NCBI GenBank assembly: GCA_023439505.1
Contig: JAEXNR010000023.1
Location: forward strand, 62,001 to 126,000
Reading direction: 5' to 3'
Length of the DNA: 64,000 bases
Source of the DNA: Bacillota bacterium
GTDB lineage: Bacteria > Bacillota > Clostridia > Lachnospirales > Lachnospiraceae
The notes beneath the pieces were generated by a model. That model did not search any database. It was given only the letters and a program-made list of their open reading frames with translations, and was not told the DNA's origin. Each line of letters opens with the position of its first letter. The stretch's first letter is position 1. The translations under genes were made by a program, and so were the position numbers. Of the stretch, positions 8,381 through 18,170 are shown piece after piece.

Positions 8381-10709
8381 TAATCTTATTAAAAACGATA
8401 TACGCAAAAGCAAGCTGATTAGTGCAACCATTACAGCATTTATTCTGATTGCGGCTATGCTCACTGCATTGGCGGCTTCGCTAACCGTGAATCTATTGGG
8501 TTCTATTGATCATATGCTGATCTCGGCAAAAGCAGCTCATTTTATACAGATGCACACCGGCGATGTGGATATGGACCGGATTAGGAAATTTGCAGATGAT
8601 CAAGAGGCTGTGGAGGATTGGCAGGTACTGCCATTTCTTAACATTGACGGTGCTGCAATTGTAATGGGAGATAACTCCCTTGCCGACAGTGTGCAGGATA
8701 ACGGGTTTTCCATACAAAGTGAAAAATTCGATTTCTTACTCGATTTAAACAACAAAATTATCCACCCCTCAAACGGAGAAATCTATTTTCCTATTTATTA
8801 TATGAAGGAGAGTAACGTAAAGCTCGGTGACAAGGTTTTGATTCATGGCATGGATTTTACCGTGGCGGGATTTCTTCGGGATTCCACAATGAACGCGGCG
8901 GTTGTATCCTCCAAACGGTTCCTTGTGAGCGAAGCTGACTTTGAAAAAATCCGGGAATTCGGGCAAATGGAACAACTCATAGAGTTTCGGTTAAAGGACA
9001 GCGTGTCCTACACAGATTTCGAGACGGACTATCTCGATGAGGGACTTCCGGCAAACGGTCCGCCTATTATCACATACACGCAAATAAGGTTGATCAATGG
9101 TCTGACGGATGGCATCATGATCGGCGTACTGGCACTGATTGTCATGTTGGTGATTGTTGTGACATTTTTGTGCATCCGTTTTACGCTGCTGGCAAAGATT
9201 GAGGAGGATTACAGGGAAATCGGTGTGTTAAAGGCAGTTGGAATGCGGGTAAGCAACATCAAAAAACTCTATATCGCAAAATATGGCGTCATCGCCGGAA
9301 TAGCCTGTATCCTCGGATTCCTGCTTTGTATTCCGCTCTCAGGGCCATTCCTGCAAAACATCCGCCTATATATGGGGGAAAGCGGTCTTCAGACACTTCT
9401 GCTGGGTCTGTTGTGTGGCTTAGTCGGAGCGGCGGCAATCTATGGTGTAGTTTTGCTGTATGTAAACTGCGTGTTGCAGCGCTTTCGGAAAATATCGGCG
9501 GCGCAGGCGGTTCGGTCTTACGCACCCCTGGAAAAGTCGAGATCGGCGAGCGTTTTCCGGCTGAGTAGCAACCGGCTCTTTTCCGGGAATGTTTTTCTTG
9601 GAATTAAGGATATTCTCAGCCGCAAAAAACTCTATGTAACAATGCTGACAGTGCTGATTATCTCATCTTTTATTATGATTGTGCCACAAAACATCTATAA
9701 TACGATTTCGTCAAAGAGCTTCATCACCTATATGGGCATGGGAATATGTGATGCCACTTTGTACATCAAGCCCACACAGACGGCAGAGGTCCTCCAAAAG
9801 GGTGTGGAAGCGGCAAATTCACTGGTAATGGACGAAAACGTGGAACAGTACGCCATGATAACCACCAAAATGTTTGATATGAAAGCGGACGATGGTTCCA
9901 AACAGAAGCTGAGGGTGAGCCTGGGTGACCATGAGGCCTATCCGATTACCTATATACATGGAATGGTTCCAAAGAAAGAATCGGAGATCGCAATTTCCAA
10001 GCTTTATGCAGATGAGCTGGCAAAAACCGTTGGTGATGAAATCGTCTTAATCGTTGACAGTACTGAGAAGCGGTTGACGGTCAGCGGGGTTTATTCGGAC
10101 ATTACCAACGGCGGAAGGACGGCGCAGGCCATTTTCAAAACCAATTCCGGAGATATTTTATCGGTGGGTATCCCAATTACGTTTCGTGCGGGTGCAGATG
10201 CCAAAGCAAGCATAGCACGGTATCAGGAGCAATTTTCATTTGCTAAGGTCTACAGCATTGAGGATGTCATCAATCAGATGTTCGGTACTATGATAAACTC
10301 GGTTAAGGCAGCCTCCTATACCGCGATAGGGGTAACCATTTTGCTAACCCTGCTGGTTACGGTGCTGTTTATGAAGATGCTGGTTGCCAAAGACCGCTAT
10401 TCCATCGCGGTTCTAAAATCAACAGGCTTCACAAGTAAGGGTATTCGCAGGCAATATCTGATACGTTCTATCATTGTGGCGGCGCTGGGCGTTATCATTG
10501 GAACGATTATGGCGAATACCCTCGGCGAGTACGTTGGTGTTGCGTTCGTATCTTCATTCGGTGCTACCGCTTTCAACTTTGTGGTCAATCCGTTTTTCGC
10601 TTACATCATTTCTCCGCTGTTGATTGCGACATGTGTGTATATCGCCACATTGCTGGGTGTATCAGATATTCGCCCGCTCAAAATATCCGAACACATTAAG
10701 GAGGTATAG
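8373..10709 (+). CDS. FtsX/MacB-type ABC transporter permease
   Basis: A 778-residue permease with two FtsX-type halves. There is an N-terminal helix (about 15-40), a large extracellular domain, and three helices around 245-380 with the YREIGVLKAVGMR coupling motif. A second N-terminal helix lies near 430, then a second extracellular domain, and C-terminal helices around 645-765 with RYSIAVLKSTGFTSKGI. The start ATG 8373 is set by GGAGGTGG directly upstream and lies inside the end of the kinase gene. Such permeases next to VanRS-like pairs usually remove or sense cell-envelope-active compounds; the actual substrate is unknown. Confidence 0.92.
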   Translation: MYSNLIKNDIRKSKLISATITAFILIAAMLTALAASLTVNLLGSIDHMLISAKAAHFIQMHTGDVDMDRIRKFADDQEAVEDWQVLPFLNIDGAAIVMGDNSLADSVQDNGFSIQSEKFDFLLDLNNKIIHPSNGEIYFPIYYMKESNVKLGDKVLIHGMDFTVAGFLRDSTMNAAVVSSKRFLVSEADFEKIREFGQMEQLIEFRLKDSVSYTDFETDYLDEGLPANGPPIITYTQIRLINGLTDGIMIGVLALIVMLVIVVTFLCIRFTLLAKIEEDYREIGVLKAVGMRVSNIKKLYIAKYGVIAGIACILGFLLCIPLSGPFLQNIRLYMGESGLQTLLLGLLCGLVGAAAIYGVVLLYVNCVLQRFRKISAAQAVRSYAPLEKSRSASVFRLSSNRLFSGNVFLGIKDILSRKKLYVTMLTVLIISSFIMIVPQNIYNTISSKSFITYMGMGICDATLYIKPTQTAEVLQKGVEAANSLVMDENVEQYAMITTKMFDMKADDGSKQKLRVSLGDHEAYPITYIHGMVPKKESEIAISKLYADELAKTVGDEIVLIVDSTEKRLTVSGVYSDITNGGRTAQAIFKTNSGDILSVGIPITFRAGADAKASIARYQEQFSFAKVYSIEDVINQMFGTMINSVKAASYTAIGVTILLTLLVTVLFMKMLVAKDRYSIAVLKSTGFTSKGIRRQYLIRSIIVAALGVIIGTIMANTLGEYVGVAFVSSFGATAFNFVVNPFFAYIISPLLIATCVYIATLLGVSDIRPLKISEHIKEV

Positions 10710-10712
10710 GTC

Positions 10713-11471
10713 ATGGAAAACATCGTTATTGGAAAAAATATTGTTAAAGTCTATGGAAATGGTGTTGAACAAACCAAGGCGCTTAACACGGTAGATATAA
10801 AGATTAAAAAAGGTGAATTTGTGGCCGTTATGGGTCCATCAGGCTCTGGAAAATCCACTCTGCTGTTCGCACTTTCCGGTATGGATGATATATCGGGCGG
10901 TTCAGTGAAGTTCGGTGATACCGAGCTTTCTAAACTCCGGGAAAATGAGCTCGCGGATGTACGCCGGACGAAAATGGGTTTTATCTTTCAACAGCCCACC
11001 ATGCTAAAAAATCTGAACCTTTTGGATAACATCCTCCTGCCCGCAATTGGTGAGGGTAGGAAAGATACTGCTATACTGGGGCAAAGGGCAAAGGTGCTGA
11101 TGAAAAGAACAGGAATTAATGGACTTGAAAACAGAGATGTCACCGAAGTTTCGGGCGGACAGCTTCAGCGGGCCGGTATCTGCCGCGCACTGATCAACGC
11201 GCCCGAAATCCTTTTCGCTGACGAACCGACAGGTGCGCTTAATTCAAAATCAGCCGAGGAGATCATGGGGCTGCTTGTGGGAATTAACAGGGAAGGAACC
11301 TCGATTCTGCTTGTAACCCACGACGCAAAGATTGCCGCTTGCGCTGACAGAATTTTATTCATGAAAGACGGTAAAATCGACTCCGAGCTTTTGCTGCAAA
11401 AGCTAGGAGGAAAGGAGACGGGAGTAAGAACAGAAAAGATACTCAGACAAATGGCGACTGTAGGGATTTGA
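10713..11471 (+). CDS. LolD/MacB-type ABC transporter ATPase
   Basis: A 252-residue ATPase partner of the FtsX-type permease, starting 3 bases after its stop with AAGGAGG upstream. Walker A is GPSGSGKST (41-49), the Q-loop IFQQP (about 91-95), the signature SGGQLQ (147-152), Walker B ILFADEP (166-172) and switch His VTHD. The C-terminal 25 residues after KDGKI are a basic extension not needed for the fold. Last gene of the operon beginning at 6546; a strong hairpin follows at 11521. Confidence 0.94.
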   Translation: MENIVIGKNIVKVYGNGVEQTKALNTVDIKIKKGEFVAVMGPSGSGKSTLLFALSGMDDISGGSVKFGDTELSKLRENELADVRRTKMGFIFQQPTMLKNLNLLDNILLPAIGEGRKDTAILGQRAKVLMKRTGINGLENRDVTEVSGGQLQRAGICRALINAPEILFADEPTGALNSKSAEEIMGLLVGINREGTSILLVTHDAKIAACADRILFMKDGKIDSELLLQKLGGKETGVRTEKILRQMATVGI

Positions 11472-11520
11472 ACAGATAAGTAAACATATAATGGCCGGCC
11501 CGGTCATCTGTTGGATTCAT

Positions 11521-11570
11521 AAAACAGGCTGTACACCAAACAAAAAATCACTGGTGTACAGCCTGTTTTG
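11521..11570 (+). terminator. Terminator, probably bidirectional
   Basis: Perfect 17-bp stem (11521-11537 / 11553-11569; core CAGGCTGTACACC) with an AAAA start and TTTT end, so it can end transcription from both sides. It separates the plus-strand ABC operon from the convergent minus-strand operon ending at 11671. Confidence 0.9.
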
Positions 11571-11670
11571 ATTACATCATTAATCACACTATGAACAGAC
11601 TATGCAATTCCCTCCTTTATACGGCATCTTTTCATTAAGAACCTTTCAATAGAATAAATATCTTGGGTCA

Positions 11671-13722
11671 CTAGTCTATTAAAATACCATTGTGCCCATC
11701 TCTGTTTATTCTGTAATTTTTAAGATCCAGACTATTTATATAATAAATATAGTCTTCGTCGCAATGAAAGGAAAGGGTAGGGGTGTCAACTATCCTTTGT
11801 ACTTTGTAACTATCCAGATTCATGGAATATATCTTCTGATTGTCCTTACGATTTAAAAAAAGTAGTTCGGTATTAGTCAAAATAAAATATCTTGTTATAA
11901 TGTCAGGAATTTCGTTTTCTGTGTTTTTATTGACATCATATTTTACAATATGTGATTTTTTATTCACATAGTAAATAGTTTTGCCATTATAAGCCAGACT
12001 TGTTAATAACGGCATTTTTATCATGCTTTTCATTTTACCTGTAAATCTATTAACACGTTTTATTTCATAATGGTCCTTCTCCTGGCCGATGAAATAGATG
12101 TTATGGCTATCAAGAAAGAATGAATTCACCGTTTGCATAAAACTATTAGGCGTATTATTTAACTTAATTCCTAAAAAGTTATCCTGCTCTGTATTCATAT
12201 CCTTCTCATAAATTATTGTTTCATTAAAGTTCCTGGTATCTACACCAATAATTGAAATCCTGTCTATAGTTTCATAAAAATTTGATTTATCAACATCATT
12301 TTTCATATAATAGATCATATTGGCGTTACCATAAATATAATTATTTATCACTATTAGCGACTTTAACGGGTTTCTTACTATTGATCCTGTTTCTCCTGTG
12401 TTTTTATTTTGAAACAGGATATCGGTGTGATCTGTAGTTAATTCATCAACATAAATAAAATAATTATCATTCTCAAAAGATTGTCTGGATGAAAAGTTGT
12501 AAACTGAAGTATTTTTTATTGTATTAATTGAACTACAGCCGTATGCGTCTGATATCACGATACATAGTAAGATGATAAGACTAATTTTTTTTCGTCCAAG
12601 ACATCTCCTTTTCATACACCAACGATTGGTATGTTTTATTATAATCACAAAAGCCATTCCAAAGCTTATAATTAGGGTTAAGGCAAAAAGTACAATGAAT
12701 AAATTATCAGGAATTTTGTGGAAGACCACTTCCATCTGATCGGTAAAATTGTCATATTTAAATTCGTTACCCTTTAAAAAGCCAGTGGCAACAATAAAAC
12801 CCAAAGGTCCGGGTAAAAAGTATTTCGTAGATTCCAAACGAAAACCGTAATAGGGAAGCAGTAATAGTGCAGTACAAGGGAATGCAGTTAAAGCATATTT
12901 CCTGACCCATACAGAGGTAAACAAAATGAGAAGTGCAAAGGTCAGATAACCGAATAACCTATAGGCGGACACCAGAATAAATGATTTGAATAGCGTTATT
13001 TCTTTTACAGAGGTTCCAAAATAAGATAGGCTTTGCAGGGGGGAATCTCCATTTTCTAAGCCATATTTTAAGTGAAAGAAGCCATATCTTATACTGAAGT
13101 TAATAAGGCATAATATAGTGACTGTAAGTAATGCGATCACAATTTTACATATAGTATATTGTCTTGTCCCTTTTTTGACCGTGCATATCAGGGAATCCAT
13201 TTTACTTTCATATTCATAGCAAAAAACTGGTGTTATAAGTAGCAGAATAAGTAAAATGAATAATACATCCAGATTATCATTGGATAACAGACCATCCCAA
13301 CCATTTGTATAGAGAAAGGATCTATTATTTTTATTTTCACGAATATAGATATACTGGTCAAAGACAAGTTCAAATCCCTTTTTGTTTTGAAGGAGAGCCT
13401 CCAGAGGGCCTGACTCTGTCTGACATTCCTTTTCTGTAATAATTCCGTTATAATAATTATCATATATTTTTAGTAACTCAACATCTGCATCGGAAAGTCG
13501 TTTTGCCTCTAAATCCAGAAATAGATCGGTTTCTTTCGTGCATTTGCCTATGATTTGATTCAGATAGAAGGTGTATTGCTTCCTGTTTTCTTCAATATCA
13601 GGGTTTTTAGGTGTATCAGAAAGTAGCATCATAGTAATACTTAATACAAAATATATACCAATGAATAAAATACCCTTTTGATGAATAAAAATTTTTTTTA
13701 GCTCAATGTGCCATATGGACAT
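11671..13722 (-). CDS. ABC-2-type permease fused to a lipoprotein-like beta-propeller
   Basis: A 683-residue protein with two unlike halves. Residues 1-370 look like an ABC-2 exporter permease: a first helix (about 15-34), a large outside loop, then helices around 152-168, 190-212, 250-270, 278-292 and 340-362. Residue 370 onward reads like a complete lipoprotein start (Met-Lys-Arg-Arg, a hydrophobic core, then DAYGC with Cys396). It is followed by a beta-rich region of repeated IYY/IYF units (about 410-683) resembling DUF5050-type propellers. No good ribosome binding site precedes codon 370, so one fused chain is likely. The start ATG 13722 has GGGAGGTGAT upstream. Last gene of a minus-strand operon. 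Confidence 0.8.
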   Translation of the reverse strand: MSIWHIELKKIFIHQKGILFIGIYFVLSITMMLLSDTPKNPDIEENRKQYTFYLNQIIGKCTKETDLFLDLEAKRLSDADVELLKIYDNYYNGIITEKECQTESGPLEALLQNKKGFELVFDQYIYIRENKNNRSFLYTNGWDGLLSNDNLDVLFILLILLLITPVFCYEYESKMDSLICTVKKGTRQYTICKIVIALLTVTILCLINFSIRYGFFHLKYGLENGDSPLQSLSYFGTSVKEITLFKSFILVSAYRLFGYLTFALLILFTSVWVRKYALTAFPCTALLLLPYYGFRLESTKYFLPGPLGFIVATGFLKGNEFKYDNFTDQMEVVFHKIPDNLFIVLFALTLIISFGMAFVIIIKHTNRWCMKRRCLGRKKISLIILLCIVISDAYGCSSINTIKNTSVYNFSSRQSFENDNYFIYVDELTTDHTDILFQNKNTGETGSIVRNPLKSLIVINNYIYGNANMIYYMKNDVDKSNFYETIDRISIIGVDTRNFNETIIYEKDMNTEQDNFLGIKLNNTPNSFMQTVNSFFLDSHNIYFIGQEKDHYEIKRVNRFTGKMKSMIKMPLLTSLAYNGKTIYYVNKKSHIVKYDVNKNTENEIPDIITRYFILTNTELLFLNRKDNQKIYSMNLDSYKVQRIVDTPTLSFHCDEDYIYYINSLDLKNYRINRDGHNGILID

Positions 13723-13728
13723 TCCGTA

Positions 13729-14937
13729 TCACCTCCCTTTAAAGATAGAGTTTTTTCTGATAAAAAATGCAATACCTGTAAGTAATAATCCGCTCCAGAC
13801 TGTAGAAAAAAACAGGGATACAACATAGTTTATGATCGGGACACCGCATACATTAGTGAATTGGGTCTTGCGAAACAAGTCTCTATTTATGATCAATGAA
13901 AAAGGATTAATTGCTTTAAGTATCACATGGTCGGAATTACTATATACTATCTGAAAATAGATTAAGCCAAAAGCTATTGACAGACCGATGATAAATGGCA
14001 AGAGGGCATTCTTAAACAAACAGGACAGTAATAAAAAGACCATAGCGAGCACCAACATTCCCGCAGTTTTTATAAGACCGGATAAAACAGCATATTGGAA
14101 CAACGTTATATTAATGGAGGTATCCGAAAAATTCTGAATGGCGTATAATGGAGCAGATGCAGCACTTAAGGAGTCGAAGACAAAGGAGAAAGAGGCGAAG
14201 TCCAAAAGCAAAAACCACATACATATACCGCTGACAAAGAGGAAGGAAGATAAAATCTTTGCCAAAACAGATCTACTGCCTCCTGATTTTGTTGTTAACA
14301 AGAGAGTATCCATTTCTGTTTCTTTTTCCGATACAAAGACGCCAACTAAACCATAAAGACAGATTAATAGCATCAACAATGAGGAAAAATCATAATGCAG
14401 ATAGTATTGGTACATTTCGGTGTAGTAAAAATTCGAAATGGTACGCCCATGAAATAAATTAGCTATGTATTTGTTTTTACGGTATTCATAAATGTTACCC
14501 AGGGTATTAAAAAATGTCATGTTTTCATTGGCTAAAGTGACTACGTCATTTGCGTAACTTTTATACTGAAAGTCATACTTCATAGGATTTACAAAGCACC
14601 ATCGAAAGAAGAGGGTGTCCTGATATATATTTCCTGTATATGTATTTGGGTTATCCATGGCTTTATTTGCTGTTTGCTCAGCAATCTGTTTCTCAAGTGG
14701 CCGGGAGATAGATAAGAGCTTTTCAATTTTATCCTTTGTGATATTACCTCCAAACTCCTGATACATGACTTGATATAAACTTTTCCATAACGGACTGTTA
14801 TTCTTAGATAATAGTGAATTTTCCTCGTAAATGCTGTTTATTTTTATTACATTAAAAATAGAGAAAAGGAATATTGCTGCAATAATGGAAGATTTACAAA
14901 AATGTTTGCGGTATTCATAAAGAATTAATTTTACCAT
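13729..14937 (-). CDS. ABC-2-type exporter permease
   Basis: A 402-residue membrane protein with the ABC-2 pattern. An N-terminal helix (about 14-32) is followed by an extracellular stretch of about 150 residues, then a cluster of helices from about 185 to the C-terminus, interrupted by the cytoplasmic motif SEKETEMDTLLLTTKSGG. It overlaps the ATPase gene by 7 bases, and its stop lies inside the ribosome binding site of the next permease. The two permeases presumably form a heterodimer with the ATPase encoded at 14931. Confidence 0.87.
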   Translation of the reverse strand: MVKLILYEYRKHFCKSSIIAAIFLFSIFNVIKINSIYEENSLLSKNNSPLWKSLYQVMYQEFGGNITKDKIEKLLSISRPLEKQIAEQTANKAMDNPNTYTGNIYQDTLFFRWCFVNPMKYDFQYKSYANDVVTLANENMTFFNTLGNIYEYRKNKYIANLFHGRTISNFYYTEMYQYYLHYDFSSLLMLLICLYGLVGVFVSEKETEMDTLLLTTKSGGSRSVLAKILSSFLFVSGICMWFLLLDFASFSFVFDSLSAASAPLYAIQNFSDTSINITLFQYAVLSGLIKTAGMLVLAMVFLLLSCLFKNALLPFIIGLSIAFGLIYFQIVYSNSDHVILKAINPFSLIINRDLFRKTQFTNVCGVPIINYVVSLFFSTVWSGLLLTGIAFFIRKNSIFKGR

Positions 14938-15809
14938 TGCTCTCCCTCACCAAAATAATATAAAAATACATCCTCTAGGTTTCCCTTAACGTTGATAGCT
15001 GATTTATCCGGTTTTCTTTCATCGATGATTTTTAAATGGATATTTTCCTTGTCACGCATCATATTGCTGATTTTAAGCGCTTGCAGTTTCTCATCGATGG
15101 TCTTGTCCGTTGCTGTTACAGACCAGACTTTTCCATCAATTGAATCTATTAGTGCTTGAGGCGTATCCTGCTTAAGAAGTCTTCCGTCTTTTAATAGAAT
15201 TACTTCATTTGCAATATACTCAACATCTGATACAATGTGAGTCGCCAACAATACAATACGGTTTTCTGAAAATTTTGTTATTAAATTCCGAAAACGAATT
15301 CTCTCCTGAGGATCCAGCCCGGAAGTTGGCTCATCTAAGATTAGTATTTCCGGATTCCCCAGCATAGCTTGCACAATACCTACACGTTGGCGCATACCCC
15401 CGGATAAGGTACCTATTTTTTTATGACTGACATTGCTAAGATTAACAATATCCAGCAATTCCTTAGCACGCTTTTCACCCTGTAATTTAGGTATCTCCCT
15501 TAATATGCACATATACTTTAAGAATTCCAGGACCTCAAAGTTTTTATAAAACTGAGGGAATTGGGGTAAATACCCGATATAGGATAAAAAATCAACTCCG
15601 AAAGATTTTATGTCAGTGCCGTTGATTAGAATTTGGCCTCCATCACTCTTTAAAATGCCTACAAAAATATTTATTAGTGTTGTCTTTCCAGCCCCATTGG
15701 TACCCAAAAGACCATAAATTCCATGTTCTAATTCAGCTGTAAAATTTTTCAACGCATACTTATTTTTATATTGCTTAGAAATATCTTTGAATGTTATTTT
15801 CAAATTCAA
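14931..15809 (-). CDS. ABC exporter ATPase
   Basis: A 292-residue ATPase of the CcmA/NatA (ABC-2 exporter) type. It has Walker A GTNGAGKT (36-43), the Q-loop LPQFPQF (81-87), signature SGGMRQ (136-141), Walker B ILILDEP (155-161) and switch His LATHIVSD. The C-terminal 70 residues form the usual extension of exporter ATPases. It follows the lipoprotein gene by 42 bases and precedes two permeases. With them it forms a typical drug, peptide or immunity exporter. Confidence 0.93.
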   Translation of the reverse strand: MNLKITFKDISKQYKNKYALKNFTAELEHGIYGLLGTNGAGKTTLINIFVGILKSDGGQILINGTDIKSFGVDFLSYIGYLPQFPQFYKNFEVLEFLKYMCILREIPKLQGEKRAKELLDIVNLSNVSHKKIGTLSGGMRQRVGIVQAMLGNPEILILDEPTSGLDPQERIRFRNLITKFSENRIVLLATHIVSDVEYIANEVILLKDGRLLKQDTPQALIDSIDGKVWSVTATDKTIDEKLQALKISNMMRDKENIHLKIIDERKPDKSAINVKGNLEDVFLYYFGEGEQW

Positions 15810-15851
15810 CCTCCTTTGGAACCGACACAGTGGATGATGTTCATTTTTTTA

Positions 15852-18059
15852 TTAAAATTGATAAAATTGAATTTTTGTTTCAATATCTGATTGTTTTGAC
15901 CCCAAGATAACAATAAGAGTTTTCGTAGCATCAATTATTTTGATTACTGGATTATTTGCCAGATAAAGGGATTCTTTTTCTTGTGGAAGAGACAGCTCAG
16001 TTTCCAATTCAGCCGTTTGTGTTTGATAAATTCTGACGATCCAATTTGAATTTTTACCTAAGGTTGCGGTAGCATAATATGCTCCTTTGTCTGATCCATA
16101 AATGATTCCGCTTTCTACCCTTTCTGTAAGTGATTGAATTTTTGTAGTACCATTGGAAACATTCATTATCAACAGTCTTCCGGAAGCCGTTTTGATGTCC
16201 TCCGCAAAAAGCAGGAATTTATCATAAGCAATTAATTCTTTAGGATTGTAATTATCAAATTTTTGATTTAACAAACCGGACCCATCAATATTAACAATTC
16301 CACAGGTATCGAAGGAGGGCTTTCCATCGATCGGAGGAATGTCAAAACTATCTGCTTTATAAGCAATACTTTTGTTGTTATTTGTAAAGCTGATTTGATC
16401 CACAGTGGCAATTCCATGACATGCAGTAACATCGTTGCTTGTAAAATCCAGTATGGTTGACTTTTTTCCTTTATTAAAATCGTAAACATACATGCCGGAT
16501 CGTGTTGCATATGTAACTTTGTTTCCATCTGTAGAAAATGAAACTCCGTTCGAAAGATTAAAAATACTTTCATCGTTGTCAAGTAGTGAATTAAAATTAA
16601 AATCTGAGATCTTATTAAGGTCTCTATCGTAGAATATACATTTATATTTGATAGTACGATTGGATGTTGTAAAACCATCATCTTCTGTAATATTCCTGTC
16701 TGATAGTTTGCCAATTACTGCATATCCACTTTTAATGGCCCAATAATTTTCATCAACGAAAGTATCTTTCGGTGACTCTGCTGAGACCTTTCCTGCTTTT
16801 ATATCATATAAGTATAGCTTGTCGGAGGAAATAAGAATTTTACCATTATCTGCATAATACACGTTTTTTATTTTACCCTGTAGATTTTCAATATTCAAAT
16901 TTGAAACGGTATTGGGAACAGCAAAGCTGGATGAGTCAGTATGCTTATCAGGTGATATGTTATTTATATCTGATGAACCAGGTATTGTAGAATCATCAGA
17001 ATGGTTCGAATTAATTTGTGCGTCTTTATATAATAAGATAGAACTTGTTTTTAATAAGATGACGACATCATCAGGAAAATCGGATGCATTACAGGGAACC
17101 GAAACAACATATAGCGTATTAAAGTTTTTTAATTTTTCCAAATCAATATCTGCACTAATTACTGAAACATTCCCCTTTGTCAGTAATGTTTCAAAGGTGA
17201 TGCCATCCTCACTTGTTAATGCATGATGGTTAATATAAAATGTATTTTGATACCTGACACCCGGATGACCAACAAGTTTAAATGTAAGATGAAGGATTCC
17301 ATTTTCATTTACTTGAAGATTACTATTATATCCAATATCAACATTATCAAAGTATAGTTTACTGAATACCTGCGTATTCAGCTGCTCCAGATCTGAACTA
17401 ATTGTTTCTAAAAAAGCGGATGTAACTGATTCAGTAGTCTGTTGAACATTACTCAGATACTGGTACTTGGGTATGGACAACATAGGAGAAGGGTCAGAAT
17501 GGAAGTCCAAAAGATTATTTACCTCAAGAGTTGTATGAAATCCTCCGTAGGAAGAAGTTTCTTTCATGTCTGGAATAAACGCAGGGTTGTACACACTCGC
17601 AATGCAGATGTTAAGTGTTTCATCTTTTTTACCTGTTATCGGAGTAAATACAAAGGAGAAGGGGGTATCTTTGTTATCCTCCTCTAAATCAAGAATATGC
17701 ATATATTCATAAGGTGCGCTTGTAGTGTTAAATTTATAAGGTTGAGGAATGCCATCAATAAACACAAGAAAACCTATATTTCTAGCTGTACCTGAGGCAC
17801 GCACAAAATAATCGATTTTTAATTCGCCTCCATTATAAGATAAGGGGAGTCTATTCCCCTTTTCGTCCAATTTAGGATTAGCGAATCCATGTCCGAGACT
17901 TCCTAAGACCTGGGTATTTTGATCCTCAAATGGATCGGAAGTTATTTCTTCCGTGGTGTTTTCCTTATCTTTATCAACATTCTTACTGGAACACCCTGAT
18001 TGGAATAGAATAATGAAAAAAAACAGTGATATTAATCCAAAATAAAAAAAATTCTTCAC
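15852..18059 (-). CDS. Large lipoprotein with predicted beta-propeller
   Basis: A 735-residue exported lipoprotein. I place the start at GTG 18059 because AAGGAGG lies 7 bases upstream and the chain then begins with a perfect signal and lipobox FQSGC (Cys23); a longer frame to 18098 lacks such a site. Residues 60-340 are beta-rich without a recognised family. Residues 400-735 carry repeated strands (e.g. GKILISSDKLYLYDIKAGK, GNKVTYATRSGMYVYDFNKG) typical of a WD40-like or TolB-like propeller. It heads the ABC-exporter operon. Function unknown; it might be an extracellular partner of the exporter, since the last permease also carries a propeller. Confidence 0.8.
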   Translation of the reverse strand: MKNFFYFGLISLFFFIILFQSGCSSKNVDKDKENTTEEITSDPFEDQNTQVLGSLGHGFANPKLDEKGNRLPLSYNGGELKIDYFVRASGTARNIGFLVFIDGIPQPYKFNTTSAPYEYMHILDLEEDNKDTPFSFVFTPITGKKDETLNICIASVYNPAFIPDMKETSSYGGFHTTLEVNNLLDFHSDPSPMLSIPKYQYLSNVQQTTESVTSAFLETISSDLEQLNTQVFSKLYFDNVDIGYNSNLQVNENGILHLTFKLVGHPGVRYQNTFYINHHALTSEDGITFETLLTKGNVSVISADIDLEKLKNFNTLYVVSVPCNASDFPDDVVILLKTSSILLYKDAQINSNHSDDSTIPGSSDINNISPDKHTDSSSFAVPNTVSNLNIENLQGKIKNVYYADNGKILISSDKLYLYDIKAGKVSAESPKDTFVDENYWAIKSGYAVIGKLSDRNITEDDGFTTSNRTIKYKCIFYDRDLNKISDFNFNSLLDNDESIFNLSNGVSFSTDGNKVTYATRSGMYVYDFNKGKKSTILDFTSNDVTACHGIATVDQISFTNNNKSIAYKADSFDIPPIDGKPSFDTCGIVNIDGSGLLNQKFDNYNPKELIAYDKFLLFAEDIKTASGRLLIMNVSNGTTKIQSLTERVESGIIYGSDKGAYYATATLGKNSNWIVRIYQTQTAELETELSLPQEKESLYLANNPVIKIIDATKTLIVILGSKQSDIETKIQFYQF

Positions 18060-18107
18060 AATATTATCCTCCTTGGAATTCCGGATAGTTAAGAACACTT
18101 CTATATT

Positions 18108-18141
18108 AGGCAGAAAAAGATGATGTAATCTTTTTCTGCCT
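18108..18141 (-). terminator. Hairpin between secreted-protein gene and exporter operon
   Basis: Perfect 14-bp stem AGGCAGAAAAAGAT (18108-18121) / ATCTTTTTCTGCCT (18128-18141) with a 6-base loop, just downstream of the stop at 18171. It probably ends most transcripts of the small secreted-protein gene and lets some read through into the lipoprotein/ABC genes. Confidence 0.75.
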
Positions 18142-18170
18142 GATAAGAAAAATATATAATATACTAACTG

